Below, piece by piece: positions 35,219-43,922 of a DNA stretch of 64,000 nt (position 1 is the stretch's first letter; each line of letters opens with the position of its first letter). The notes beneath the pieces were generated by a model that saw only the letters and a program-made list of their open reading frames with translations, was not told the DNA's origin and made no database searches. The stretch is from positions 22,960 through 86,959 of the forward strand of contig CAIOSP010000181.1 in assembly GCA_903861005.1 (NCBI GenBank), given 5' to 3'. The position numbers and the translations under genes were made by a program. The DNA comes from an uncultured Pseudomonadota bacterium. Its GTDB lineage: Bacteria; Myxococcota_A; UBA796; GCA-2862545.

Positions 35219-35768
35219 GGCGGTGCGCAAGCTTATCGTGTGGACGGTGATCGACGCTCCCCTAGATGTGCTGGGGAACGCGATGACAGACGCACGCGCG
35301 CTCGCCAAGGACGTCCCGCCGCCGCTTTGGTGGCGCGCGGAAGATCCAGATGCGCTGACGGCGGCGTGGCGCGCGGGGGCTCTGGGGCGCTTTGAGGTGG
35401 TCGGCGGGGCCGGGCCGGTGTCGCGCGCCTGGAACACCGAGATCACCGACGGCGTGCCCGGCATGCGGGTCACCACGCGGGGCTCGCTGACGGGCGTGGG
35501 GTCGTGGGTCCACCGTCGCCACCTGGAGCGGGCGATCGGCGGGCGCGTGCGCATGGTGGACGAGGTCGTGTTCGTGGCGCCGCGGGGCGTGGTCGACGTG
35601 CTGACCGCGCTGGCCCGTCGCGGGCTGGTCGGCGTGCACCGCGCGATCACCGCGCGCACCGGCGGCCAGGGCAAAGAGATCGGCTGCTATCGCGTGTATC
35701 GCCTGTCGCAGGCCAACGCGGAGCACGCGCAGGATGCGCTCGCGGGCGGGCCGGACGTGGTCGCATGA
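35217..35768 (+). CDS. SRPBCC-like protein
   Basis: 183 residues from ATG at 35217 with GGAGGG ten bases upstream. WTVIDAPLDVLGNAMTDARA, GVPGMRVTTRGSLTG and RRHLERAIGGRVRMVDEVVF suggest the START/SRPBCC helix-grip fold that binds hydrophobic ligands. The family call is tentative; no catalytic residues are evident. The start overlaps the divergent rlmJ start. Confidence 0.6.
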   Translation: MAVRKLIVWTVIDAPLDVLGNAMTDARALAKDVPPPLWWRAEDPDALTAAWRAGALGRFEVVGGAGPVSRAWNTEITDGVPGMRVTTRGSLTGVGSWVHRRHLERAIGGRVRMVDEVVFVAPRGVVDVLTALARRGLVGVHRAITARTGGQGKEIGCYRVYRLSQANAEHAQDALAGGPDVVA

Positions 35769-35791
35769 GCTTGGGTCGCAAGGAGATCGGG

Positions 35792-37471
35792 ATGCGTTGG
35801 ATCGCCCTGGTGGGGCTGGTGCTGGGTGCGTGCTCGAACGGGGACAAGGCCCCCGCGGACACCGACGTGGCGGGCGACGACACGGATGTCGGGGCGGACA
35901 CCGACGACACCGACGCCGTCGTGGACACGGACCTGGACGACACCGACGGCGTCGACTCGGACACCAGCGTCGCCATGTGGGAGACCGACTCGGGCGGCGG
36001 TGGGGGCGACACGGCGCCGGACCCGGACCTGGACGGCGACGGCTACACCGCCAGCTCCGACTGCGACGACGCGGACGCGGCGATCAACCCGGGCGCTGTG
36101 GAGCTGTGCGACGGGGTGGACAACAACTGCGACCCCGTCACGGACGGCCAGGTCGCCACCTTCTTCCCGGCTACGGGCGCCCCGGTCGATCAGACGGCGG
36201 CCATGACGGGCACGCCGGGCTCGCCGGGAGTCGTCACGCTGCGCGCCGCGGGTGTGCTGCAGATCTGCCCGGGCTTGTGGCTTAGCCGCGTGTCGGTGCA
36301 GAGCGGGAACGTGACGGTCCGGTCCTTCGACGACACGGCCTACACGGCGCTCGACGCCACCGGCTCGCCGGTCGGCACCGAGACGCTGCGCGTCAACGGC
36401 GACACGGTCGTGGTGCACGGCTTGGTGCTGCTCAACGCGAACGGGCCGGTGGCGCGGGTGTCGCAGGGCTCCACCGACGTGCAGTTCGAGGGCACGGCGA
36501 TCGCGGACGGAGACGGTGGCGCCGGGTCGGGCGGCCTGACGATCGACGCGAACTCGGGCGTGACGCTGGTCGCGGGCATCGTGAAGACGAACACGTCGAC
36601 GGGCGTGGGCGGTGGCGTGTCGGTGGGTGCCAACGCCACGTTGCTGGCCGACGGCACGGTGTTCGACGGCAATTCCGCGGACCGCGGCGGCGCGGTGTCC
36701 GTGGGCGCGGGCGCGGTGGTCGAGCTGATCGACGTGGTCGTGCGCAACAACATCGCTTTCGCGCGGGGCGGCGCGCTCTGGCTCGATGGCAGCGGCTCGC
36801 TGACCGTGACGCACGGGGCGTTCAACGACAACACGGCGACCGAGGGCGGCGCGCTGTGGGTGAGCGGCGCCAACGCCGCGCTGACGGTGGACGGCTCCAC
36901 GCAGATCCGCGCGAGCGGCGGCGGCGCGGTCGTCCTGGACGGCGTCGGCACGGCCACGGTGAGCGACCTGCTCCTCGAGGACAACTCCACCGCCGGAGAT
37001 GGCGCGGCGCTGCGCGTGCTGGGCGACTCGAACCTGATCTGGACGCGCGGGATCGTGCGCACCAACACCGCGGGTGTGCACGGCACCGTGCGCGTCGAGG
37101 GCGGCGTGGTCGCGTTGGAGTCGCTCCTCTTCCGCGGGAACCTGACGGAGCAGGGCGGCGCGCTCAGCGTGTCGGGCGGCGCGGTCACGGCGACGGACTG
37201 TACGTTCGACGCGAACGAGGCCTCCGAAGACGGCGGCGCCATCCACGTGCTCGCGGGCGCGCTGACGGTGACGGGCGGCGTGTGGTCCAACAACTTCGCC
37301 GTGCGCGGCGGCGGCCTGTTCCTCGAAGGCGGCACCGCCACGCTGGACTCGGTCGACCTGTCGACCAGCTTGGACGACAACACGCCCAACGACATCGAGC
37401 TGCCTGCGTCGGTCGTCTACGCGTTCGACGCGCCGACGTCGGCGGTGTGCGACCCGACCGCGTGCCTGTGA
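35792..37471 (+). CDS. MopE-type metal-binding lipoprotein with beta-helix
   Basis: 559 residues. ATG at 35792 is preferred over 35765 because AGGAGA precedes it and it gives a short lipoprotein signal, MRWIALVGLVLGACSNG. An acidic DTDV-rich tether (about 20-75) is followed by DLDGDGYTASSDCDDADAAI and CDGVDNNCD, the MopE putative metal-binding motif. From about residue 130 to 530 there are many 15-25-residue repeats (DGNSADRGGAVSVG, DNTATEGGALWVSG, DANEASEDGGAIHV) like right-handed parallel beta-helices. It is likely surface-displayed. Confidence 0.85.
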   Translation: MRWIALVGLVLGACSNGDKAPADTDVAGDDTDVGADTDDTDAVVDTDLDDTDGVDSDTSVAMWETDSGGGGGDTAPDPDLDGDGYTASSDCDDADAAINPGAVELCDGVDNNCDPVTDGQVATFFPATGAPVDQTAAMTGTPGSPGVVTLRAAGVLQICPGLWLSRVSVQSGNVTVRSFDDTAYTALDATGSPVGTETLRVNGDTVVVHGLVLLNANGPVARVSQGSTDVQFEGTAIADGDGGAGSGGLTIDANSGVTLVAGIVKTNTSTGVGGGVSVGANATLLADGTVFDGNSADRGGAVSVGAGAVVELIDVVVRNNIAFARGGALWLDGSGSLTVTHGAFNDNTATEGGALWVSGANAALTVDGSTQIRASGGGAVVLDGVGTATVSDLLLEDNSTAGDGAALRVLGDSNLIWTRGIVRTNTAGVHGTVRVEGGVVALESLLFRGNLTEQGGALSVSGGAVTATDCTFDANEASEDGGAIHVLAGALTVTGGVWSNNFAVRGGGLFLEGGTATLDSVDLSTSLDDNTPNDIELPASVVYAFDAPTSAVCDPTACL

Positions 37472-37500
37472 GCGGCACGCGGCGAACGGTCCGCGGCTAG

Positions 37501-37550
37501 GCGCGCGACCGTCAGTCGACCGGCGGCGCGCGACCGTCGGTCGACCGGCG
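37501..37550. repeat. 25-bp tandem repeat, two copies
   Basis: The units 37501-37525 and 37526-37550 match at 24 of 25 positions. The second contains the palindrome CGGTCGACCG. They fill the gap between two convergent genes (stops at 37471 and 37617) and can fold, so they may act as a bidirectional transcript end. Confidence 0.65.
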
Positions 37551-37616
37551 GCGCCGTGCTCCGCGACGCGCTCGCGCGGTCGACCGCGGCGTCGATCGGG
37601 TTGAGCGGGCCGCGCG

Positions 37617-39026
37617 CTAGAACTCGGGCAGGCCCTTGTAGCCATCGGGCGCGGTCGCGGGCTTGGGCGCAGGCTTCGCGGCGGGCGCCGGCTTGGCGGC
37701 GGGCTGCGGCGCAGGCTTGGGCGCAGGCTTGGGCGCAGCGGCCTTGCGAGGCTTGCTCGCGGGCTTGGCGGCGGCGGGCTTGGCCTCCTGGACAGGCTTG
37801 GCGGCTTCGACCGCGCCCGGAGCGGCGGCCGAGGGCGCGAGCGCCGCGGTCGGGGCGGCCGGCGGGGTACCCATCGCGCTCTGTCCGGCGATGATGTCGG
37901 GCAGCTGCGGTGACGTGTCCGCCTCCGGTCCGCCGGAGTTGAGCGCGAGCCAGGCGAAGGTCGCCACGACGAGGGCGCCGGCCACGGCGCCGATCACCCA
38001 GGTGGCGGGGACGGCGCGCGTATGCGCTGCCTCTCGCGCGAGCGAGGTGGTCGACTTGCGGATGGTCGACATGGTCAGGCCCGAGGCGGCCATGAACGAG
38101 TCGGAGATCTCGACGATCTCGGTCAGCGCCGTGATCAGCGAGGTCATGTCCGGGTAGCGGTCGACCGGGCGCTTGGCCAAGCAGTGGCGGACGATCTCCT
38201 CGAGGCCCGCGGGGACCACGACCTCAGGCGCCATGCTGTAGAAGGTGGGGACCGGCTTCTCGACGTGCGCGAGCATGGTCGCGGCGCCGTCGGCCTCGGC
38301 GAACGGGTAGCGGCCGGTGATCATGCGGAACAGCAGCACGCCGATCGCGTAGACGTCGGTGCGGCCGTCGATCTCGGACTCCATCACCTGCTCGGGCGAC
38401 ATGCACTGCGGCGAGCCCAGGATGAAGCCGGACTGGTCTTGCTCGTCGATGCCGCGCACCTTGGCCAGACCAAAGTCCACGACCTTGATGTGGTCGGCGC
38501 CATCCTCGTTGGTGTTCACGACGAGGTTGGAGGGCTTGAGGTCGCGGTGTACGACGCCCTTGGCGTGCGCGTAGCGCAGGGCGACGGCCACCTGGAGCAT
38601 CAGGCGGATGGCGCGCTCGGCCTCCATCGGCCCTTCACGCAGCAGGTCCGTCAGGCGACGACCGTCCAGGTACTCCATGGCCAGGAAGTAGCGGCCGCCC
38701 TCGATCTGTCCGAAGTCGTGCAGGGTGACGATGTTGGGGTGCGACAGCGCGGCGAGCGCGCGGGCCTCGGTGCGGAAGCGCTCCTCGAAGTCGAACCCGT
38801 CGGCGCCCTCGGGCGGCTTGAGGATCTTGAGCGCGACGTTTCGACGGAGCTCGGCGTGCTCGGCCAAGTAGACCATGGCCATGCCGCCGCGCGCGATGAG
38901 CCGGTCGATCACGTACCGTCCGGCGATGCGCTCGGCGGGCTCCGGGATCGGGCGGGACACCTGCGGGTCCGTCTGGAAGTCTTCGTCCAAGAAGTGCTCG
39001 CGTGTGAGGTGATTGGACCATACCAC
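37617..39026 (-). CDS. Hanks-type Ser/Thr kinase with membrane helix
   Basis: 469 residues. The kinase domain (about 35-300) has IARGGMAMVYLAEH, VALKILK, VHRDLKPSNLVV, VVDFGLAKV and GSPQCMSPEQ, so it is probably active. A helix at about 350-372 (TWVIGAVAGALVVATFAWLA) crosses the membrane, and the outside part is a Pro/Ala/Lys-rich tail that may contact the cell wall. It resembles PknB-type receptors without PASTA repeats. It is convergent with the MopE-like gene and divergent from the PLP-enzyme gene at 39142. Confidence 0.9.
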   Translation of the reverse strand: MVWSNHLTREHFLDEDFQTDPQVSRPIPEPAERIAGRYVIDRLIARGGMAMVYLAEHAELRRNVALKILKPPEGADGFDFEERFRTEARALAALSHPNIVTLHDFGQIEGGRYFLAMEYLDGRRLTDLLREGPMEAERAIRLMLQVAVALRYAHAKGVVHRDLKPSNLVVNTNEDGADHIKVVDFGLAKVRGIDEQDQSGFILGSPQCMSPEQVMESEIDGRTDVYAIGVLLFRMITGRYPFAEADGAATMLAHVEKPVPTFYSMAPEVVVPAGLEEIVRHCLAKRPVDRYPDMTSLITALTEIVEISDSFMAASGLTMSTIRKSTTSLAREAAHTRAVPATWVIGAVAGALVVATFAWLALNSGGPEADTSPQLPDIIAGQSAMGTPPAAPTAALAPSAAAPGAVEAAKPVQEAKPAAAKPASKPRKAAAPKPAPKPAPQPAAKPAPAAKPAPKPATAPDGYKGLPEF

Positions 39027-39141
39027 ACGGCCGTCTGTGCGCAGAAACCCTGACGTGCAGGTTCTTCACACCTTCGTCGGCCCGCTTCTGGTATCCACCG
39101 CGACGCGCGAATCGCCGCCGCGCCGCCACCCTGAGGGACGC

Positions 39142-40263
39142 ATGTCGCACGACGCCTACACCCGCCTGCTCCACGCCGCGCTCGGTCGCGAGGAGGGCTC
39201 CCCCAGCGCGCCGTCGATCGAGCTCGCGTCGGCCCGCCTGCTGACGGGGGACACGGCGGCGTCGCCCTACGCCTACCTGCGGCTCGGCAACCCCACGTGG
39301 GAGGCGTTGGAGCGAGCGCTTGGCGTGCTCGAAGACGCCGACGCGCTGGTGTTCGCGTCCGGTCAGGCGGCGTCGTTTGCGGTGATGCTGGCGCTGGGCG
39401 CGAGCGGCAAGCGCTTCGTGGTCCCGCACGACGGCTACTACGGGACCCGCAAGGTTGCGGGCATGCTGGGGCCGTTCGGCGTGGAGACCGTTCCGGTGGA
39501 TCTGGCCGACCTGGACGCGGTGCGCGCGGTGATGGCGCCGGGGCGTTCGGTACTGTGGGCGGAGTCGCCGACAAATCCCTCGCTGCGTGTGCTGGACTTG
39601 GTGGCGCTGGCGCAAATCGCCACTGAGGCCGGCGCGCCGTTCGTCGTCGACAACACCACGGCGACCGCCGCGCTGCAGCGGCCGCTGGATCTGGGGGCCA
39701 CGGTGACGGTCACCTCGCTCACCAAGTCGACGTCTGGCCACGCGGACGTGGTGCTGGGCAGCGTGGCCACCCGCGATCCCGTCCTCCGCGACGCGCTGCG
39801 GATGTGGCGGGCGCAGGCCGGGTCCATCGCGGGACCGTTCGAGGCGTGGCTGGCCCACAGGGGGGTCTTGACCCTCCCGCTCCGCATCGCGCGCCAGTCT
39901 GAGAGCGCCGAGGCGCTGGCGCGCCACCTCGCGCGCCACCCCAGGATCCGCCGGGTGCGTCACCCCGCCCTAGAAATTTCGACCCTCGAAATCGCCCGTC
40001 GGCAGATGCCGAACGGGTTCGGGCCGCTCCTCTCGTTCGAGCTGGACGGCGACGCGGAGGCGACCGAGCGCGTGCTGGCCGCTGCAAAAATTTTCCGCTG
40101 CGCAACCAGCTTTGGCGGCGTGGAATCGACCTGGGAACGGCGGGCCCGATGGGCCTCTGAGACAGCCCCGGAGAGCCTTGTCAGGGTGTCGGTGGGGCTC
40201 GAAGCGGTGGCGGATCTGATCGCGGACGTGGATCAGGCTTTGAAGGTGGTTTCACAAGGATAG
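39142..40263 (+). CDS. Cys/Met-metabolism PLP enzyme (cystathionine gamma-synthase-like)
   Basis: 373 residues from ATG at 39142 with GAGGG upstream. Fold type I PLP enzyme of the trans-sulfuration family. Evidence is YAYLRLGNPTWEALERALG, FASGQAASFAVMLAL, VVPHDGYYGTRK, AESPTNPSLRV, VVDNTTATAALQRPLDLGA and the PLP Lys in SLTKSTSGHADVVLGSVAT. The reaction (gamma-synthase, beta-lyase, or sulfhydrylase) cannot be set from sequence. The N-terminal part is rather short. Its neighbours give no further clue. Confidence 0.87.
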   Translation: MSHDAYTRLLHAALGREEGSPSAPSIELASARLLTGDTAASPYAYLRLGNPTWEALERALGVLEDADALVFASGQAASFAVMLALGASGKRFVVPHDGYYGTRKVAGMLGPFGVETVPVDLADLDAVRAVMAPGRSVLWAESPTNPSLRVLDLVALAQIATEAGAPFVVDNTTATAALQRPLDLGATVTVTSLTKSTSGHADVVLGSVATRDPVLRDALRMWRAQAGSIAGPFEAWLAHRGVLTLPLRIARQSESAEALARHLARHPRIRRVRHPALEISTLEIARRQMPNGFGPLLSFELDGDAEATERVLAAAKIFRCATSFGGVESTWERRARWASETAPESLVRVSVGLEAVADLIADVDQALKVVSQG

Positions 40264-40320
40264 TGGCGCGCTCGTCATAAAAGGTGTAGTTTCGCGGCGC
40301 CCAAAACTGGAGGCGTTCCC

Positions 40321-41028
40321 ATGAACAGCAAGTCGTCCCTGTCCGTTCTCGTCGTTGCCATCAGCCTCGTCGGCCTTCTCGGCTGCGAGAGCGCCGAGCA
40401 GAAGGCCTGCCGCGAGGACGGCGCCGCCGCCCTGACGGCGTGGACCGCCGCCGCCGCTGCCGTTCCCGGCGCCAAGGACGCGGCCACCGCCGCGATCACC
40501 GCCGCCGGCACTGCCGCCGACACCGCGCTCACCACGGCCCAGGCCGCCCTCGCCGCCGTCCCTGCCGACGACGCGACCAACACGGCCCTCACCGCCCTGA
40601 CCGACAAGGTCAAGGCGAAGGCCAAGGCCGATGACGCCAAGGTCCAGGCCGTCCTGACCGCCGCCCAGGCCGCCGCCAAGGGCGAGACCGCCGCTCCCCC
40701 GGCTGGTTTCGAGGCCGAGGTGACCGAGGCCACCGCGCTCTACACCACGCTGAACGCCAGCGCCGAGGCCAAGACCAAGGCCCAGGCCGACGTCGACGCC
40801 GCCACGGCCGCCAAGGCCGCCGCTGACGCCCGCACCGCCGCCCTCGCCGGCCTCGACGGCCAGGTTGCCGACATCGGCACCGCCGCTGGCGCCTCCGACT
40901 GGACCGCCACTGGCGAGAAGTCGACCGCCCTTGGCGAGACCCTCGGCGACGCCGCCCCGGCCGAGCTGAAGACCGCCGCCGAGGCCGTCACCAAGGCCAA
41001 GGCCTCCTGCGACGCGGTGCCCAAGTAG
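40321..41028 (+). CDS. Ala-rich helical lipoprotein
   Basis: 235 residues with GGAGG seven bases before the ATG. MNSKSSLSVLVVAISLVGLL-GC is a lipoprotein signal. The mature chain is mainly Ala, Thr, Lys, Asp and Glu (for example AAGTAADTALTTAQAALAAV), predicted as long helices, like an Lpp- or OmpA-associated envelope lipoprotein. Two Cys near the C-terminus and N-terminal region (KACRED, KASCDAV) may form a disulfide. The gene ends with two UUCG hairpins, suggesting a high-expression unit. Confidence 0.75.
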   Translation: MNSKSSLSVLVVAISLVGLLGCESAEQKACREDGAAALTAWTAAAAAVPGAKDAATAAITAAGTAADTALTTAQAALAAVPADDATNTALTALTDKVKAKAKADDAKVQAVLTAAQAAAKGETAAPPAGFEAEVTEATALYTTLNASAEAKTKAQADVDAATAAKAAADARTAALAGLDGQVADIGTAAGASDWTATGEKSTALGETLGDAAPAELKTAAEAVTKAKASCDAVPK

Positions 41029-41038
41029 TTTGGCACCT

Positions 41039-41082
41039 GCCGACGCCTTCGGGCGTCGGCACGCGACGCCTTCGGGCGTTGC
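41039..41082 (+). terminator. two consecutive UUCG-loop hairpins
   Basis: GCCGACGCC-TTCG-GGCGTCGGC (41039-41060) is followed after two bases by GCGACGCC-TTCG-GGCGTTGC (41063-41082). The second has one G-T wobble. Both are C(UUCG)G tetraloops and very stable. No U-tract follows, but the position right after a lipoprotein gene suits a terminator or RNA stabiliser. Confidence 0.7.
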
Positions 41083-41121
41083 ACTCGCTCGTCGCTGGCG
41101 GCTCGTTCACCAGTCGATGAG

Positions 41122-42621
41122 CTACGGTGCTGGCGCCGCAAAGCGCCAGCCCACGAGCCGCGCGCCCTCGCATGAACCGCGTGGGGCGCGCGCTCGAACC
41201 GCGGCAGCGTCCTCGTAGAGCACCTTGTCCAGCAGGAACAACGCCTGCTCGGTCTGTGACACGGGCGCGAAGCGCGTCTCGCCGCCCACGGACCGAGTGT
41301 ACACGTCGCAGTTGAGCGGGTGTCCCGCCGCGCGCGCGACCTCGGCGGCCGAAGCGCCCCAGGTCAGCCCACGCGGCGCGTCGCCGGTCCACGGCCACAG
41401 GCCGCTGAGCACGGGCCGACCGGGAACCTTGGCGTAGACCTCGACGTCGCGGACCAAGCCGTCGAAGCCGTTCACCTCGACGCCAGCCTGACGGAACACC
41501 CAGGTGGGCGGCTGTCCAACGCGGGCGTACGGACCGAGCAGGCCCAGGGCGGTCTCGGTGCGGGGGTCTTCGACCTGGAGGCCGGCGATCTGGCCGAGGG
41601 TGTCGATGGAGATCGACGCGGGCGGGGGCAGGGTCTTCTGGCCGTACTCAAGGACGGCCAATCGGCCGTGGCAGTCGGCCCGGGCGCCGGTGCCGTAGGG
41701 CTGGATGACCGCGGTCACGCCGAGCGTCGGGTAGATCAGCGCCTGGAAGTCGTTGGAGTACCAGAGGCAGACGGCGTCGTCGCCGAGCGCGGCGACCACG
41801 TCCGGGGTGGGCGCGCCCCACGACAGCCCGGACGGCATGGAGCCGGTCCAGGTGGCGGAGAGCTCCGACATGTAGCTGGGCGCCTCCAGCGTGTAGCCGT
41901 TCACCCTGGTGTCCACGACGCGTCCGTACTCGCGGACCCGGTCGAGGATGCCCTCGCGGGTGACGACGATCGCGACGCCCGCGCTGGGGTAGCGACGCTC
42001 GTAGGTCTCGCCGAAGGTGGCGGCCTGCGGCGGGCCCAGCACCGCCAGGGCCGCGACCACGTCCGGGTTGGACGCGGAGACGGGCAGGCGGGAGATCAGC
42101 GTGTCGACGGCGGCCTGATGGGCGGGGCTCATCACGGGGCCAGAGCGCGTGGGCGCGGCGGCGCTGGCGATCAGCCCAGTGGCCTTGGAGTCGGCCCACG
42201 TCCATACGATCACGCGGGCGTTGGTGCGGTCGTCCGGGTCGATGGGCTCGGCCTCACCGCGGCCAAAGGCGGCGGCGCTGGTCTCGGCGACGCCGCCTTG
42301 GCGCAGGGCCGTCAGCACGGCCCAGGCGCGGGCGCGCGAGAGCATCAGGTTCTGGGCGGCGTCGCCCCGGAGCGAGGTGTGGACCTCGACGCACACGTGG
42401 GCGCCGGCGACGCCCTGCTCGATCATCGAGTCGATCGCGGGGCGGGAGATGGGGTCGAGGTTGTCGGACGCGTAGTCGAACACGATCGCAGCGCGGGCGG
42501 GCGTGGCGGTGCGCGGCATGACGTCGCCGCACCGACCGAGAGGCCGAGCTGGGTCTTCTTGCGCATGGGCAACGCCGCCCATGCCCATGGCAAGCGCCAG
42601 TCCTGGCAATCCCAAGAACAT
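41122..42621 (-). CDS. exported OmpA-like protein, long C-terminus
   Basis: 499 residues with a signal peptide (MFLGLPGLALAMGMGGVAHA). An OmpA-like peptidoglycan-binding domain is seen at about 40-145: AAIVFDYASDNLDPISRPAI, then SRARAWAVLTALRQGGV and ARVIVWTWADS. The C-terminal 330 residues are unrecognised but repeat a motif, GLSWGAPTPDVVAALG and GLTWGASAAEVARAAG, suggesting two related domains. The OmpA call rests on the N-terminal pattern only. Confidence 0.75.
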   Translation of the reverse strand: MFLGLPGLALAMGMGGVAHAQEDPARPLGRCGDVMPRTATPARAAIVFDYASDNLDPISRPAIDSMIEQGVAGAHVCVEVHTSLRGDAAQNLMLSRARAWAVLTALRQGGVAETSAAAFGRGEAEPIDPDDRTNARVIVWTWADSKATGLIASAAAPTRSGPVMSPAHQAAVDTLISRLPVSASNPDVVAALAVLGPPQAATFGETYERRYPSAGVAIVVTREGILDRVREYGRVVDTRVNGYTLEAPSYMSELSATWTGSMPSGLSWGAPTPDVVAALGDDAVCLWYSNDFQALIYPTLGVTAVIQPYGTGARADCHGRLAVLEYGQKTLPPPASISIDTLGQIAGLQVEDPRTETALGLLGPYARVGQPPTWVFRQAGVEVNGFDGLVRDVEVYAKVPGRPVLSGLWPWTGDAPRGLTWGASAAEVARAAGHPLNCDVYTRSVGGETRFAPVSQTEQALFLLDKVLYEDAAAVRARAPRGSCEGARLVGWRFAAPAP

Positions 42622-42695
42622 CCATCAACCCCCAGCCGTGGGTAGGCTACCACGGCATCCGTTTCAAACCCCCCCGCCGTGTGATTACTCCACGC

Positions 42696-43166
42696 TCACA
42701 ACACACCGTTTGCGCGTCCCAGGGCGACGACCCGGTCGAAGTGCACCTGGGAGACCGGGTGGACCGACAGGCGCGAGCCGCGTCGGGTGACCTCCATGCT
42801 CTCGAGGGCGGAGTCCGCCTTGAGCTGGGCGAGCGTGACGGGGGCGCGCCAGGCCTCGACGAAGGCCAGGTCCACTGTCACCCAACGCGGCGCGTCGGGC
42901 GGGCTGGTCGGGTCCGCGTAGTCGCTCTTGGGGTCGAACTGGGTGGGGTCCGGGTAGGCGGCGCGGGCCACGCGCGCGAGCCCGGCCACGCCCGAGGGCT
43001 CGGCGTTGGAGTGGTAGAACAGCACCAGGTCGCCGACCTGGGCGTCGTCCCGCAGAAAGTTGCGGGCTTGGTAGTTGCGGACGCCCTCCCAGGGGGTCGT
43101 CTGGTCGCGCTTCAGGTCGGACAGTCCGTACACGTCCGGTTCGGACTTCATCAGCCATGCGGTCAT
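42696..43166 (-). CDS. EVE-domain protein
   Basis: 156 residues. MTAWLMKSEPDVYGLSDLKR, WEGVRNYQARNFLRDDAQVG, LVLFYHSNAEPSGVAGLARV and WVTVDLAFVEAW are the standard EVE (PUA-like) signature; such domains bind modified cytosines or RNA bases. Function of bacterial stand-alone copies is unsettled. It is in a minus-strand run with the ComF-like gene. Confidence 0.92.
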   Translation of the reverse strand: MTAWLMKSEPDVYGLSDLKRDQTTPWEGVRNYQARNFLRDDAQVGDLVLFYHSNAEPSGVAGLARVARAAYPDPTQFDPKSDYADPTSPPDAPRWVTVDLAFVEAWRAPVTLAQLKADSALESMEVTRRGSRLSVHPVSQVHFDRVVALGRANGVL

Positions 43167-43203
43167 TGGGCGGGCCTCGTGCGTCGGGGGCGGTCGCCGA
43201 CGT

Positions 43204-43851
43204 CTACCACGCAGCCGCGGCCAGGGTGAGCGGGTCGCGCTTGGCCTTGTAGGTGTTGGCGCGGCAGACCACCGCCAGCCACACCTCGCTGGCGCCGGTG
43301 CCGAGCAGTTCGCGCACGCAGGTGTCGGCGGTGGCGCCGGTGGTGAGCACGTCGTCGATCAGCAGGACCCGACCCGAGAGCGGCACGTCCGCGCGCACGC
43401 GGTGGGCCAGGTTGGCGAGCCGACCCGCGCGGTCGAGCCCCACCTGACGCGAGCCGTGACGGCGGGTCAGCGCGTGGTTCACCGGGACCGACGTCGTCGC
43501 GCTCAAGGTCTCGGCCAGCACGGCGGCCAGGCTGAAGCCGCGCTTGAAGCGACTCCACGGCGTGCTGGGCGCCGGGATGATCGCGGTGAAGTCAGCCTGG
43601 ATCACGGTGGTCGCCGCGCGGATGGCGAACAGCGACGCGACCTCTTGGCCTAGCCCTGAGTCACCGCGGGCCTTGGCCTGTTTGAGCGCGGCGCCCAGGC
43701 CGCTGTCGTAGGGTGCGAGCACCCAGCACCCGCGCAGCCCCTGCACGGCGATCGGCAGACGCGTCAGGTCACGGCGACGACAGGCGCCGCAGAGCCGACC
43801 CGCGCCATGCACGCCGCACCCTCCACACACCGACGGCCAGAGCGCGTCCAT
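43204..43851 (-). CDS. ComF-family phosphoribosyltransferase-like protein
   Basis: 215 residues. A small zinc-finger-like CGGCGVHGAGRLCGAC precedes a PRTase fold with the PRPP loop RVLLIDDVLTTGATADTCV. The pattern LIPAPSTPWSRFKRGFS-like and RRHGSRQVGLDRAGRLANLA matches ComF proteins used in DNA uptake. Competence genes are not otherwise visible here. Confidence 0.88.
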   Translation of the reverse strand: MDALWPSVCGGCGVHGAGRLCGACRRRDLTRLPIAVQGLRGCWVLAPYDSGLGAALKQAKARGDSGLGQEVASLFAIRAATTVIQADFTAIIPAPSTPWSRFKRGFSLAAVLAETLSATTSVPVNHALTRRHGSRQVGLDRAGRLANLAHRVRADVPLSGRVLLIDDVLTTGATADTCVRELLGTGASEVWLAVVCRANTYKAKRDPLTLAAAAW

Positions 43852-43922
43852 GGCGCCTCCTGCGCGGCACCGTCACCGCGCAGCAGGCGCCCGGCGAGGA
43901 AGCCAGGGCGCCGTGGTCCACC

